Of a stretch of 36,195 bases of DNA, positions 7,846 through 16,171 are shown piece after piece. The translations under genes were made by a program, and so were the position numbers. The stretch spans positions 1-36,195 of the forward strand of contig NZ_BMOS01000031.1 of the NCBI RefSeq assembly GCF_014647195.1, written 5' to 3'. Under the pieces are notes generated by a model. That model was given only the letters and a program-made list of their open reading frames with translations, ran no database searches and was not told the origin of the DNA. Source of the stretch: Oceanobacillus indicireducens. Its GTDB lineage: Bacteria > Bacillota > Bacilli > Bacillales > Amphibacillaceae. The first letter of the stretch is position 1. Every line of letters begins with the position of its first letter.

Positions 7846-7906
7846 TTATGCTATTTCAAAAGTTTGCCCAATCGTGGCTTCCCCTATTGGCAGGGGACCA
7901 TCAGGG
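7846..7906 (-). other. +1 frameshift site and C-terminal extension of the capsid protein
   Basis: Zero-frame end is ACT CCC TGA. Proline tRNA slipping from CCC to CCT bypasses the stop and opens the +1 frame: 18 codons (DGPLPIGEATIGQTFEIA) to TAA at 7846. Downstream TCCCCT-GCCAAT-AGGGGA makes a hairpin whose loop CCAAT can pair with ATTGG a few nt further on, a possible H-type pseudoknot. Eight of 18 residues match the tail protein extension without gaps. It ends just upstream of the ribosome site of the collagen-like gene. Confidence 0.82.
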
Positions 7907-8962
7907 AGTAGCATCAGCTACTTTTGCAATAAAGATATTGTCTATAGATTCAAATGACGGTAACACAATTTCAGACACGATATTATAAACGTTTACTGGA
8001 TGTGGTTCTTTTACGGATGTAACCGCAATAGCGTTGTCCACAAGTGAGACTTGCGCATCTGTATTCCCGCTCATTAAGTCAGCTTCTTCTGGAGTTGTAC
8101 CGTAATATGTGTTGCCTAAGTTGCCTTCCGGAATAAGCGTGAATACATCATCCGGGAAGAACAATTGAGATTCTCCACCAACTTCAGTGCTGAATTTCTT
8201 GTTATAGACAGCAATAGTAAGACCTAATTTGTTTGATAGATACTGCTGTACCATAGAGTCAGTTAAGATGATATTTTGACCGCCTAATGGGTTCATATCT
8301 AAGCGAATTGTCTTGTTGTTAGCAAGATAGTTCCATGTTTTGCGTGTGCAAATAGCCCTCGTTGGACGTGTGCCTGTTTTATCCTCAATTTCATCCTGCC
8401 ATTCTTTAATATCCGTAATCGGATTTGCATCCTCATTGCTCCATTGATCTGTTCCGGTTAAAGTAACTTGGTTATCCTCTGACAGCTGATAATCGTACTC
8501 GTAAACTTGTCGGCCGGATGTGATGCTAATTTGACCTGTAGATAGTAGCTGCATAATCATGCGCTCTGGCACAACTCGCGCGCCATCTACTAAGTTAGCT
8601 ACGTCATCATAAACACGATTGATTAAAGGCATAAGGTATTGTGAATTTGCAGAACCCATGACCTTTAAAATCTCTTGACGTTCTTTCTCACCGATTCGCA
8701 TACCTTCACGGAAAAATGGCATTTCTGTTTCAAGTTTTGTAACGCCGATACGGTCACGCAGTTCAGCTTTTGCATCAAATGCAGATGCTTTCAGTGCTAC
8801 AGGGAGGCCTTTGCTTCCCTTAATCCAAGACAAGTCCAACCCTAGTTGCTTTTTGGATGGAAATAGCGTTTCCCCTAAATATGGAATACGATTTGAGTTG
8901 TTTTCTTGATAATACGTTGCAATATTTGGTGCATTAACTAAATCAAAAATTGTTTTTGGCAT
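7901..8962 (-). CDS. Major capsid protein (Phage_cap_E family), short form
   Basis: A 353-residue protein matching the lambda gpE-like major capsid family: MPKTIFDLVNAPNIATYYQE start, YLGETLFPSKKQLGLDLSWI, then MPFFREGMRIGEKERQE, with RAICTRKTWNYLANN and PEGNLGNTYYGTTPEEADL in the C-terminal half, all typical. It follows the decoration protein gene by 17 nt. The zero frame ends at TGA directly after CCC. A +1 shift there gives a 371-residue long form (entry at 7846). As the principal shell protein it should be the most expressed gene here. Confidence 0.93.
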   Translation of the reverse strand: MPKTIFDLVNAPNIATYYQENNSNRIPYLGETLFPSKKQLGLDLSWIKGSKGLPVALKASAFDAKAELRDRIGVTKLETEMPFFREGMRIGEKERQEILKVMGSANSQYLMPLINRVYDDVANLVDGARVVPERMIMQLLSTGQISITSGRQVYEYDYQLSEDNQVTLTGTDQWSNEDANPITDIKEWQDEIEDKTGTRPTRAICTRKTWNYLANNKTIRLDMNPLGGQNIILTDSMVQQYLSNKLGLTIAVYNKKFSTEVGGESQLFFPDDVFTLIPEGNLGNTYYGTTPEEADLMSGNTDAQVSLVDNAIAVTSVKEPHPVNVYNIVSEIVLPSFESIDNIFIAKVADATP

Positions 8963-8979
8963 TTTATATCAATCCCCTC

Positions 8980-9339
8980 TTATTTGATAAATGTAATTTG
9001 TTTTAGTGCAGATACAGCTTCTTCTGTTGGTGATTCCGGTAATTTTCCGGTTTCGATGAATCCGTGAATAACCACAGCGCCCGCTGCAGGACCATAGGTA
9101 ACATCAACATCGTTAAACAACACACCTTCTGCATTTTCGTCGTTAGATTTCACGGCGAATTTAGATGTGTCGTTAATAAAACCGCCACCGACAATTGTGC
9201 CGGCTGGTACGATTTTCTTTCCGTTCTCATCCGCTGAAACTCCTTCATCATCCACTGTTACAGCTAAAGCTACATAGTGATCTGGAAACTTCAAAATTTG
9301 TTTTTGTGGTCCACCAAATGATTCTTTAGTAAATTTCAT
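8980..9339 (-). CDS. Head decoration protein
   Basis: A 119-residue protein between scaffold and major capsid genes, the usual place for a lambda gpD-like decoration protein. It contains DEGVSADENGKKIVPAGTIV-type text: a beta-rich region with 'KIVPAGTIVGG' and 'EGVLFNDVDVTYGPAAGAVVIHGFI', both characteristic of small capsid-stabilising proteins of this architecture. It follows a good ribosome site. Confidence 0.75.
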   Translation of the reverse strand: MKFTKESFGGPQKQILKFPDHYVALAVTVDDEGVSADENGKKIVPAGTIVGGGFINDTSKFAVKSNDENAEGVLFNDVDVTYGPAAGAVVIHGFIETGKLPESPTEEAVSALKQITFIK

Positions 9340-9354
9340 CTTCTATTACCTCCA

Positions 9355-10089
9355 TTATTTAAAATAGTTTCCTTGTGCTTTTTCTACATCAACGCTGTTT
9401 TGCTTATTTAATTTTGCTAGCTGCTTACCCAAGTTTTCGGTAGTTGAGAATCCACTACCTCCAGCTGGTGGTGTATCCTGTCGTAATTTTTCTTTGACAG
9501 CATCATTTACGGCTTTGTCAAATGCTGTTTTAAAGTTATTGATGTTTTCAAGTGTCTTTTCGGCATCTTCACCAAGTAAAATTTCCGCAAATTCAGCTGG
9601 TAGACCTTTTTCTTGTAAATCTGAAACAGCGTCAGCCTTTAATTCAGCACGTTGAATTTTCGCTTCACGTTCTGCAATTTCTTTCTCGCGTTGTGTTAAT
9701 TCCTCTTCTTGACGCTCCTTTTCAGAAAGCTTGGCAAGGCGTTCTTTTTCAGCTAAAGCATCGTTGACCGCCTTTTGTAAATCCTCTTGGTGTTTTGCTT
9801 CGCGGTTTTTGAGCGCTTTATCTACTGCTTTACTGATTTCAGAGTCTACCTCTGAGCGTGTAAAGGTTTCTTTTCCTCCACCTTCTCCTTCACCAGAACC
9901 AGCACCTTCACCTTGACCCTTACCATCTCCAGTTCCTTCTCCCTCGCCTCCTTCTTCGCCACCTTCGGCAAAGAACTGTAAATCAAGAGGTAATCCTCTT
10001 TTTGTCCTATGAACTACATCTGCGGCTATATCACTTTCTGTAAACAGTGTTGTTTCAGCTAATTCTTTCACTTTATCTGCTAGATTCAT
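9355..10089 (-). CDS. Capsid scaffold protein (DUF4355-like)
   Basis: The frame opens at 10131, but the ATG at 10089 (MNLADKVKEL) has GGAGG 8 nt upstream and is chosen, giving 244 residues. Features are an LPLDLQFFAEGG motif near residue 40, a glycine/glutamate-rich low-complexity linker (about residues 46-75), a long charged coiled coil (about 80-180) and a C-terminal part ending in a basic, helical stretch. This is the usual build of scaffolds in Gram-positive siphoviruses, which guide shell assembly and then leave. It directly precedes decoration and capsid genes. Confidence 0.85.
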   Translation of the reverse strand: MNLADKVKELAETTLFTESDIAADVVHRTKRGLPLDLQFFAEGGEEGGEGEGTGDGKGQGEGAGSGEGEGGGKETFTRSEVDSEISKAVDKALKNREAKHQEDLQKAVNDALAEKERLAKLSEKERQEEELTQREKEIAEREAKIQRAELKADAVSDLQEKGLPAEFAEILLGEDAEKTLENINNFKTAFDKAVNDAVKEKLRQDTPPAGGSGFSTTENLGKQLAKLNKQNSVDVEKAQGNYFK

Positions 10090-10139
10090 TTTCATTTCCT
10101 CCATTTGCCCCATGCAGTCATTCGCTATCAATCTTTCAT

Positions 10140-10361
10140 TGCATACAAATAAAGCCCCAAACAGTCTATTACAGCCCGTTCAGTGCTTATCTATATAAAA
10201 CTATTCAATTGATGTTAAACGCCCACACACGACTTTATTTGTGCGTAATAAATAAGCCTTTTAATGACTTGCTTAGGTCGTGCAATGAACAAAACTGAAA
10301 GGCAGAGCATGCCCCACCCGAGCAGGATTCCATCGCTAATCCTTTTCCTTGCATATTAAAA
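10140..10361. other. Gap before the scaffold gene, mostly noncoding
   Basis: Holds one possible small ORF (10235-10333) and a 10-bp inverted repeat, ACAAATAAAG (10145-10154) with CTTTATTTGT (10233-10242), which could fold the scaffold leader into a long-range stem. I see no convincing promoter. Confidence 0.5.
10235..10333 (-). CDS. Possible 32-residue cysteine-containing small protein
   Basis: ATG 7 nt after AAAGGA opens 32 codons beginning MESCSGGACSAFQFC and ending in a basic, hydrophobic tail (SLKGLFITHK). Three cysteines fall within 12 residues. It lies alone between the DUF5662 terminator and the scaffold gene. The ribosome site and compact reading frame make it plausible, but 33 codons could be chance. 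Confidence 0.4.
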   Translation of the reverse strand: MESCSGGACSAFQFCSLHDLSKSLKGLFITHK

Positions 10362-10387
10362 GCACCTAACGCTTGTCTGCTAGGTGC
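10356..10387 (-). terminator. Terminator after the DUF5662 gene
   Basis: On the minus strand GCACCTA, a 12-nt loop, TAGGTGC, then TTTTAAT. It begins 3 nt after the DUF5662 stop codon. Confidence 0.75.
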
Positions 10388-10389
10388 GG

Positions 10390-10848
10390 TTAATCAAATA
10401 TAGCAACACTGTTTTTAAATATTTCTTTCAGCTCGTCTGAATAATTGAATCGTTTTTGATTGATTTCAATTGATTTTCTAATATCACCATCAACATGTCT
10501 TAAAGTCGCCGCCTTCCAGTCACAAAACATTTCAATTATATCTAACAAGTTCATTCCTTGGATACCATTCTTATAATGCTCTGGATGGTGGCTGTTGTTT
10601 TCATAATGATGTTTAAGTGCTTTTTGCATACCTTTAAGATTTTCGTGGTATTCAGTAGAACCATATGTGCTAGATGCTAACTTAGGTGTGTACTCTGTAA
10701 AAATTTCAATTTCAGGACTTTCTAATTTTGACTTATCATGTACACGTCCTCTTTCTTCTAACTCAACAATCACTCTACTAAGACACCTTCTTACTTCGTT
10801 AATATGGTTAATAGTATCTTTCCTACATTTCTCTTGAGTATATTCCAA
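10390..10848 (-). CDS. DUF5662 family protein
   Basis: A 152-residue protein with the conserved DUF5662 pattern: HDKSKLESPEIEIF (residues about 38-51), ALKHHYENNSHHPEHY (about 77-92) and MNLLDIIEMFCDWKAATLRH (about 99-118). The spaced His and Asp residues suggest a metal site of HD-like style. The family is common in phages and its biochemical role is not established. TTG start with GGGGTG 5 nt upstream. It has its own promoter candidate and terminator inside the head gene block, so it can be expressed apart from the late operon. Confidence 0.8.
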   Translation of the reverse strand: MEYTQEKCRKDTINHINEVRRCLSRVIVELEERGRVHDKSKLESPEIEIFTEYTPKLASSTYGSTEYHENLKGMQKALKHHYENNSHHPEHYKNGIQGMNLLDIIEMFCDWKAATLRHVDGDIRKSIEINQKRFNYSDELKEIFKNSVAIFD

Positions 10849-10901
10849 GATTTCACCCCATTCACTTAATACAAACGGCTACCGCACCTGGTAGCTAGGA
10901 G

Positions 10902-10910
10902 ATTATACCA
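10902..10910 (-). promoter_or_regulatory. Extended -10 promoter candidate for the DUF5662 gene
   Basis: Minus-strand TGGTATAAT, an extended -10 box, about 54 nt upstream of the TTG start. No good -35 is seen at 17 nt. It lies between two genes, so it could make the DUF5662 unit independent. Confidence 0.4.
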
Positions 10911-10911
10911 C

Positions 10912-11097
10912 TTATATAACTTTTTTCTCATCGTCAATAAGCCCTTTTTCTTGGTAAAACATAATCTGGTAAGCAAGTACAGATACAACGCTATCGAAAT
11001 CAAGCTTTTCCCCGTTTTCGCTTGCTTTTCGCATGATAAAACCGAACATTTCATCCTCGTTGATTATAGGTTCTGACCGGAATATTTTATCTGACAC
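10912..11097 (-). CDS. Hypothetical small phage protein
   Basis: A 61-residue protein from GTG, with AAGGAAG upstream. Mostly helical, with SVVSVLAYQIMFYQEKGL near the end. It ends at the extended -10 box of the next gene. It belongs to a run of three small genes between the minor head protein and DUF5662. Not recognised. Confidence 0.65.
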   Translation of the reverse strand: MSDKIFRSEPIINEDEMFGFIMRKASENGEKLDFDSVVSVLAYQIMFYQEKGLIDDEKKVI

Positions 11098-11101
11098 AGT
11101 A

Positions 11102-11194
11102 TCACTTCCTTTCAGTTAACGACTTATTAAGCTTTTCCAATTCCTTGCGAATCTTGGTTAATTCAGCGGCGATTGTTTTAGCTACTTTTTCCAA
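11102..11194 (-). CDS. 30-residue coiled-coil micro-protein
   Basis: TTG start 9 nt after AGGAGG, then 30 codons: MEKVAKTIAAELTKIRKE followed by LEKLNKSLTERK. A single amphipathic charged helix, likely a coiled coil. The stop lies 4 nt before the next gene's GTG. The strong ribosome site and tight spacing support it. Confidence 0.6.
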   Translation of the reverse strand: MEKVAKTIAAELTKIRKELEKLNKSLTERK

Positions 11195-11225
11195 TCAAAG
11201 TAACCTCCTTACCAACATTGAATGA

Positions 11226-11447
11226 CTAATTTCGTTGTATGCTAGACATCATTGCGACAAACGCTATAAACCCATCTTTCGTTAGTTCTTGCGCTTCTAT
11301 TTGCTGACTCACCGTGTAACGTTCATCAGTGCAATCCGCAATTTCTTTAACCTCGTTAAATATTTTTCGCAGTTCAACAAAAGCATCAACGAACTCTATG
11401 GCACTTTGCTTTTGTTTCTTGTTTTTATAGAGTTTTAAATCAATCAT
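11226..11447 (-). CDS. Hypothetical small helical protein
   Basis: A 73-residue protein: basic N-terminus (LKLYKNKKQKQS), then helices with an acidic middle. It starts within the ATGA overlap with the upstream gene (11444-11447), so it is translationally coupled. Not recognised. Confidence 0.7.
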   Translation of the reverse strand: MIDLKLYKNKKQKQSAIEFVDAFVELRKIFNEVKEIADCTDERYTVSQQIEAQELTKDGFIAFVAMMSSIQRN

Positions 11448-11656
11448 TTACAATCCCTCATTTCTGAATGGCCTTTGATATATTGCCATTCACCTTTATC
11501 TCCAATCCTCCACTTGAATGTAGCCTCTTTCATGTAATAAGTCGCCGCGTCATCACTGGATAGGAGATTGAGATTAACTAAAATCATTAATGTTCTCAAA
11601 AGGATTCTGTTATAAAGCGTTCGTTTTATTTGAATGGTTACTTTAAGACTTTCCAT
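11444..11656 (-). CDS. Hypothetical small protein next to the minor head gene
   Basis: A 70-residue protein immediately after the minor head gene stop. The N-terminal half is basic and helical (KVTIQIKRTLYNRILLRT); the C-terminal half has aromatic residues (TFKWRIGDKGEWQYIKG). Not recognised. Coupled to both neighbours by near-zero spacing. Confidence 0.7.
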   Translation of the reverse strand: MESLKVTIQIKRTLYNRILLRTLMILVNLNLLSSDDAATYYMKEATFKWRIGDKGEWQYIKGHSEMRDCK

Positions 11657-12607
11657 TTACAATCCCCTCGCTTCTAAATCTTTTTCAAATGCTTCTCTGG
11701 ACATGTAATTTGATGTGCTGCAACGACAATTTGGGTGCATGGGGTACATATTAATTCCTATTTCCATGTCTTTAATCTTGAATACTTTATCATCCAATGG
11801 CTTACATTTATCACAAGCTGATGGTTCAGCAATATAAACATATTCATCAAATCCACTTTGTTCTGCACTATCTTTAAATACATCCGCTTGCACTCTTGCA
11901 AGCTCTGTTCTTAGTAATCTCTCTGAATTAGAAATACTAGCATTAAACACTTTCCGTAATTCTCTCGCTAACGCTCTTGGGTTTAACCCTTGAACAATCC
12001 CGCGTTGAAGTAACTTATCGAGTTCAGCACGTAAAGCATTCTGATTGGTCCACAACCTATCTGACCATGCGGCCGTTAAAAATGATGCGTTAACAATAGA
12101 TGCAATATGTTTTTCACTGTAATTCAAGGTTTGTCCTAAGATGCCGGCTTGTCGCTCAAATTCAGCCTTGGCTTGTTTTGTTAATTCCTGCAACATGAAA
12201 CTTTCTTCATCACTAAGCAAAGAGAATAACTCCAATTCAATGTTAAGCTTCAGGAGTTCCAAACGATTTACACCCATTGTAAAGTTGTAGATTCGCATTT
12301 CCATGTTCGGCTTATCTCTAAATGACAACCAACGGATGAAGGGTATGTTTGACTGTGATAATTTAACATATCGCTTTGCTTTTCTAGCGTATTTCTCAAC
12401 ATCTAGCTTTCTAGCTCGCCTTCTAGCTTCACGAATGGAAATTCCTTCTACATCCGCATATCGACCGTAGAAGGCTTCAATTTGAGCTTCTATTTCCTCC
12501 ATAGCTTGGAGGTGTAGCTGCCTTAATCGACGGGCAAGCTTTTCGTCGTTTTTGATGGATTGTTCGATGTGTTTTAATTCTCGATCACGCCAGTAATTAT
12601 TCGCCAT
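11657..12607 (-). CDS. Minor head protein (SPP1 gp7 / Mu F-like)
   Basis: A 316-residue protein with a long helical N-terminus and the characteristic C-terminal domain of phage head morphogenesis proteins (Phage_Mu_F): RTELARVQADVFKDSA, then a zinc-like cluster SACDKCKPLDDKVF with MHPNCRCS near the end. These proteins bind portal and are carried into the procapsid, a few copies per head. It overlaps the portal gene end by 11 nt, the usual coupling. Confidence 0.9.
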   Translation of the reverse strand: MANNYWRDRELKHIEQSIKNDEKLARRLRQLHLQAMEEIEAQIEAFYGRYADVEGISIREARRRARKLDVEKYARKAKRYVKLSQSNIPFIRWLSFRDKPNMEMRIYNFTMGVNRLELLKLNIELELFSLLSDEESFMLQELTKQAKAEFERQAGILGQTLNYSEKHIASIVNASFLTAAWSDRLWTNQNALRAELDKLLQRGIVQGLNPRALARELRKVFNASISNSERLLRTELARVQADVFKDSAEQSGFDEYVYIAEPSACDKCKPLDDKVFKIKDMEIGINMYPMHPNCRCSTSNYMSREAFEKDLEARGL

Positions 12608-14060
12608 CGGCTGTCACTTCTTCAATTTTGTCACCGGGGAAATCGTACAGATTTTTATTTATCGGTTTTCGTTTTTCCTCTTCCTCAATGCGCTCTAGTT
12701 CTTCATCCGCGTTTTCTACAAAACGCAATTGATCAATCATTGTTTTCTGCGATAACCTACCGCCTGCAGCATTAAACCATTCCATTTCTTGCGCAATATT
12801 CTTCGGTAGATTCTCCGTAAATGTAATTGTTAGCTTAGAAACGTCAAACTCACCTTCTGACGCCATTTTCATAACGTTGTTGATTAATCGGTATCGATCA
12901 CGCAAAGACTTCTTGAAACGGCGCTCTTTTGCAGCTCGTTTTTGTTCTAAGAGAAATAACTTGTATTTCATGGCTTCGCCTGATTGGTTAGCACTGAATC
13001 TTTCATCATTCATATTTGGCGTCGCGGTAAATAGATGGATATCATTCGCCAATCGCGTTTTATAAGCTTCCGAACCTTGTACGTCGTATTGTTTGTACAA
13101 ATACTTAGCATCTGCCCTACCTTCACGACCCTCACCATCGACTGGCGGTTCGAAATGAAATAGGTTCGCATCCTTCATCATTTTCATGATTTCTAACGGG
13201 TCCTTATCGCCGTATCCATCCAAATCAAAACGCCCGAATATAGCTAAAATAGCATCATTAAGGTCCTGGGAATAATTTGCGATATCTGACTGTGCGCCAT
13301 CGTATAAATCGATAAGCGTCAGAACATCCTCGAAATCACCTTGTCGGAAACGATTATTTTCATACTCAATGATTGGCACACCGCCAAAAACATGTGGCTC
13401 TGCATCATCTTCTGTCAATTTTCCATCTTCATCAATTTTGTAAATGATTCGATAGGTATCTGTATACAAATACACAGATTCTTCTTTCGTGTAGTCATTA
13501 TAAAAATAACGCACCCCAGCAATTGGAGTACGCTCTACTGTGTCATCATAAATGACAAATGTATTCATAACGTCTACAGTGGTAAATCGGTTCTCGTCCG
13601 CCTTACTGCGATATAACAATTCATAGGCTCGCCCGAAAATGGATTGGTCCAGAATCAATTCACTGTTATGTTCATCAGCATCATTGATTCGATTCATATC
13701 ACGAAGCATTTCTTCAACATTTTTATCATCATAAGAAGTTTTTAATGGAATACCAACCATATAGCCTTGGATGAATTGACTCACATATTTAGCAAAGTTA
13801 TGCGTTGCTCGGTTATCTGCCTGGTGTTCTTCTTTACGGCGCTGGCCTTCTAGAATGGTTTCGTTGTTGCCTTTGTAGTAGTTTTCTAACGTCCGCAATC
13901 TCGGCCGTTGGACACTCTTATGATTCTCAATCATATCCGCCAGATGGTTAAGGTTATCGAGTAACTTGTCTATGCTGGGATAGGTGTAGTGCTTATTTGC
14001 TTCGTCTGGGAATCGTTGTTTGAGAAGCTTGTTTTCTTTAATTAGTACATCTGTAGCCAT
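12597..14060 (-). CDS. Portal protein (SPP1 gp6-like family)
   Basis: A 487-residue protein of the SPP1-type portal family (PF05133): PRLRTLENYYKGNNETIL near residue 53, RATHNFAKYVSQFIQGYMVG, DANLFHFEPPVD and a C-terminal RAAKERRFKKSLRDRYR helix region, all usual. Twelve copies form the DNA entry channel and terminase docking ring. It lies 12 nt after the terminase large subunit gene with a good AGGAGG site. Confidence 0.93.
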   Translation of the reverse strand: MATDVLIKENKLLKQRFPDEANKHYTYPSIDKLLDNLNHLADMIENHKSVQRPRLRTLENYYKGNNETILEGQRRKEEHQADNRATHNFAKYVSQFIQGYMVGIPLKTSYDDKNVEEMLRDMNRINDADEHNSELILDQSIFGRAYELLYRSKADENRFTTVDVMNTFVIYDDTVERTPIAGVRYFYNDYTKEESVYLYTDTYRIIYKIDEDGKLTEDDAEPHVFGGVPIIEYENNRFRQGDFEDVLTLIDLYDGAQSDIANYSQDLNDAILAIFGRFDLDGYGDKDPLEIMKMMKDANLFHFEPPVDGEGREGRADAKYLYKQYDVQGSEAYKTRLANDIHLFTATPNMNDERFSANQSGEAMKYKLFLLEQKRAAKERRFKKSLRDRYRLINNVMKMASEGEFDVSKLTITFTENLPKNIAQEMEWFNAAGGRLSQKTMIDQLRFVENADEELERIEEEEKRKPINKNLYDFPGDKIEEVTADGE

Positions 14061-14072
14061 ATGTCCTCCTTT

Positions 14073-15365
14073 CTACAATCCAAGTGATTGTAATGCTTTG
14101 TAGGTTTGCTTTTTGTCTTTGCCTTTGCTCATGTGGTAACGCTCCATACTATATCTAAGGGCGTCGATAATATGGTTATTTGCATCTATCGGCTCATTCA
14201 GCCACTTACCTTCTTTATCTTGTTTGAATGTGTAGGTGTTAAATTCTTCAATGGTATGTTCACAAGATGGATGAATATATATCTTAAATCCTTGCAGAAA
14301 ACTGATTCCGTGATTGATGCTCCCTTTGCCTTTAACGGATGCATGAAGCCTTCTAACACCTTTAGATACCAATTCACGAATCAATCTAGGTTCTGCGCTG
14401 TCTCCTGTAATTGAAGCTTTTAACAGTTCTTTTTCCTGCAATATGTTGTAAATATCTTGCGTTGTCATTCCTTTTTCGTAATGCTCGTCATAAATCCAAA
14501 TTTCTTTATTCTTTAAATCAACAACGGAGCTAACTTCTGTTGTGGGATCGTTCGTGAAACCGTAGTCCATCCCGTGAGTTGTTTCTTGTATTTGTTTAAT
14601 CTTCTCAAGGGGATCAAATTCCCTAACCTCGAAATTTTCAAATACAAGCCCCTCCGCAACACCCCACTCACCGTCAGCAACGATTCTGGCACGCCTTGGA
14701 TTGGTTCGATATAAGTCTTGGTATCTAGCCCTGTCCACTTCATCAAGCCATTCATTTACTCGGAATGTAGTTGTAATAGCAAATACATCCTTGCGTTTTG
14801 TTTCTTCATCAAAAAACTCACGCTTAAGCCAGTGACGCTCTGACCAAGGGTTAAACGTGAGTGTGACTTGTTTAAAGAAATCCGGCGAATCATGGGAACC
14901 CCGAATAGATTCAACAACCGTATCGAAGGCACCCATATCTTCTAGTTGATAAGCTTCCTCGCACCAAACCCAACACAAAATACCGACATCAACTGAAATA
15001 GATGTAATTTTTAACGGATCATCCAGACCCCGGAAAAGAATCTTTTGGCCAGTAGGCAGATAAGTGATTTCTGGCATGGATTCGTTAAATTTAAAAAGAT
15101 GAGCAACCTTTAATTTATTAGCCGCCCATTTTAAGTCTGTGTATGTCGATTGTTTGTTGGTATTGGAGTAACGCCTAATAACAAGCAAGTTTGCCCATTC
15201 GTATTTCATAATTCTATAAATATAATTGAGTGCAGTATTCTTGGACTTCTTACTTCCCCGGGAGCCTTTAACAACTCGGTAGAATTGTTTGTTATGCCAA
15301 AATCGGTTATATCCTTTACCGATTGTTTTAGCTGGTGAAATTATTGGTTGTTTCTTAGTCGTCAT
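14073..15365 (-). CDS. terL: Terminase large subunit (PBSX-type)
   Basis: DNA packaging motor and headful/cos nuclease. The N-terminal ATPase has a Walker-A-like GSRGSKKSK (residues 34-42), a Walker B ending WCEEA (130-138) and TLTFNPWSE (168-176, coupling motif). The C-terminal RNase H-like nuclease has GMDYGF (Asp267), GDSAEP (Asp322) and NNHIIDALRY (Asp401), the three expected acidic residues. The frame opens at 15383, but ATG 15365 is preferred because earlier codons lie inside the small-subunit gene without a ribosome site. It overlaps that gene by 11 nt. Confidence 0.93.
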   Translation of the reverse strand: MTTKKQPIISPAKTIGKGYNRFWHNKQFYRVVKGSRGSKKSKNTALNYIYRIMKYEWANLLVIRRYSNTNKQSTYTDLKWAANKLKVAHLFKFNESMPEITYLPTGQKILFRGLDDPLKITSISVDVGILCWVWCEEAYQLEDMGAFDTVVESIRGSHDSPDFFKQVTLTFNPWSERHWLKREFFDEETKRKDVFAITTTFRVNEWLDEVDRARYQDLYRTNPRRARIVADGEWGVAEGLVFENFEVREFDPLEKIKQIQETTHGMDYGFTNDPTTEVSSVVDLKNKEIWIYDEHYEKGMTTQDIYNILQEKELLKASITGDSAEPRLIRELVSKGVRRLHASVKGKGSINHGISFLQGFKIYIHPSCEHTIEEFNTYTFKQDKEGKWLNEPIDANNHIIDALRYSMERYHMSKGKDKKQTYKALQSLGL

Positions 15366-15822
15366 CTGGAACATCATCCACAAATATAGGTGTTATATTT
15401 TCTACCTGTTGTTTTTCAGTCCACATGGCATAGCGTTTACCCAGAAGCTCCATTGCTTTAATCGCATCTTTATTTTGTGTCGGAACTTGAACGATTTCGG
15501 GATTCTTTTCAATTCCCAAGAAATTACCGTTATCATCAAATGAAGGCTTTTCAGTTAGAACAACTTGATAATCAGTTGCTTCTCTCCTTGCTTGTTCAGA
15601 TAGCCGGACAAGGATTTCATCTTGCTTCATAATCAGCTTTTCAGTCTTTTCATCCAATCGCTTTTGAATTGCCTCTTGAATGTCAACTTTTGTCAACAGT
15701 CGTTGTCCTTGAGACCTTGCTGTTCTTTCGCTGTATCCCGCTCTAATCGCCGCTTGAGTAGCATTCATATCAATGATGTACTCATCAGCAAATCGTCTTT
15801 GCCTTTCATTCAATTTTGCCAT
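15355..15822 (-). CDS. terS: Terminase small subunit
   Basis: A 155-residue protein of the Terminase_2 family. The N-terminal DNA-binding helix-turn-helix is clear: LNERQRRFADEYIID-MNATQAAIRAGYSERTARSQG (residues 4-39), then a helical oligomerisation domain. It recognises the phage packaging site and feeds DNA to the large subunit. The C-terminus is acidic (DDVPDDD). The next gene starts before its stop. Confidence 0.92.
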   Translation of the reverse strand: MAKLNERQRRFADEYIIDMNATQAAIRAGYSERTARSQGQRLLTKVDIQEAIQKRLDEKTEKLIMKQDEILVRLSEQARREATDYQVVLTEKPSFDDNGNFLGIEKNPEIVQVPTQNKDAIKAMELLGKRYAMWTEKQQVENITPIFVDDVPDDD

Positions 15823-15864
15823 CTACATCACACCACTTCCTTACGCTATTCGCTTATTTATTCC

Positions 15865-15893
15865 AAAAAACAAAGACCCCGTTAGGAGTCTTT
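15865..15893 (-). terminator. Terminator upstream of the terminase genes
   Basis: Minus strand AAAGACTCC-TAAC-GGGGTCTTT (9 bp), then GTTTTTT. It stands between the coiled-coil gene at 15902 and terS, so terminase transcription needs readthrough, antitermination or a separate promoter. Confidence 0.8.
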
Positions 15894-15901
15894 AATATTT
15901 T

Positions 15902-16123
15902 TCATTTATTTAGTTTCTTGATTTCTTTTTGAATGACATGTAAATCCTTCCTGAATTCCGATGCGTCATCGTAAAAAGATTTCCTCATCTTTTCAGAAAC
16001 TTCCTTGTCATACCCTTTCGCATCAACTAATCTTCTTTCTTCATATGCAGCCAGCCTTAAACTATTCTCCAGTTCATTTTTCAGATGCCGTTCCTCGGAT
16101 TGAAGTTTTTCTAAATTACTCAA
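15902..16123 (-). CDS. Small coiled-coil protein upstream of terminase
   Basis: The frame opens at 16153 with no ribosome site. TTG at 16123 has GAGGAG 7 nt upstream and is preferred, giving 73 residues (MSNLEKLQSEERHLKNELEN). It is highly charged and helical throughout, likely a coiled coil. It is followed directly by a strong terminator. Not recognised. Confidence 0.65.
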   Translation of the reverse strand: MSNLEKLQSEERHLKNELENSLRLAAYEERRLVDAKGYDKEVSEKMRKSFYDDASEFRKDLHVIQKEIKKLNK

Positions 16124-16171
16124 ATTTTTTCTCCTCGTCATAAAAGAACCCATATGGGTGATTTATAATTT

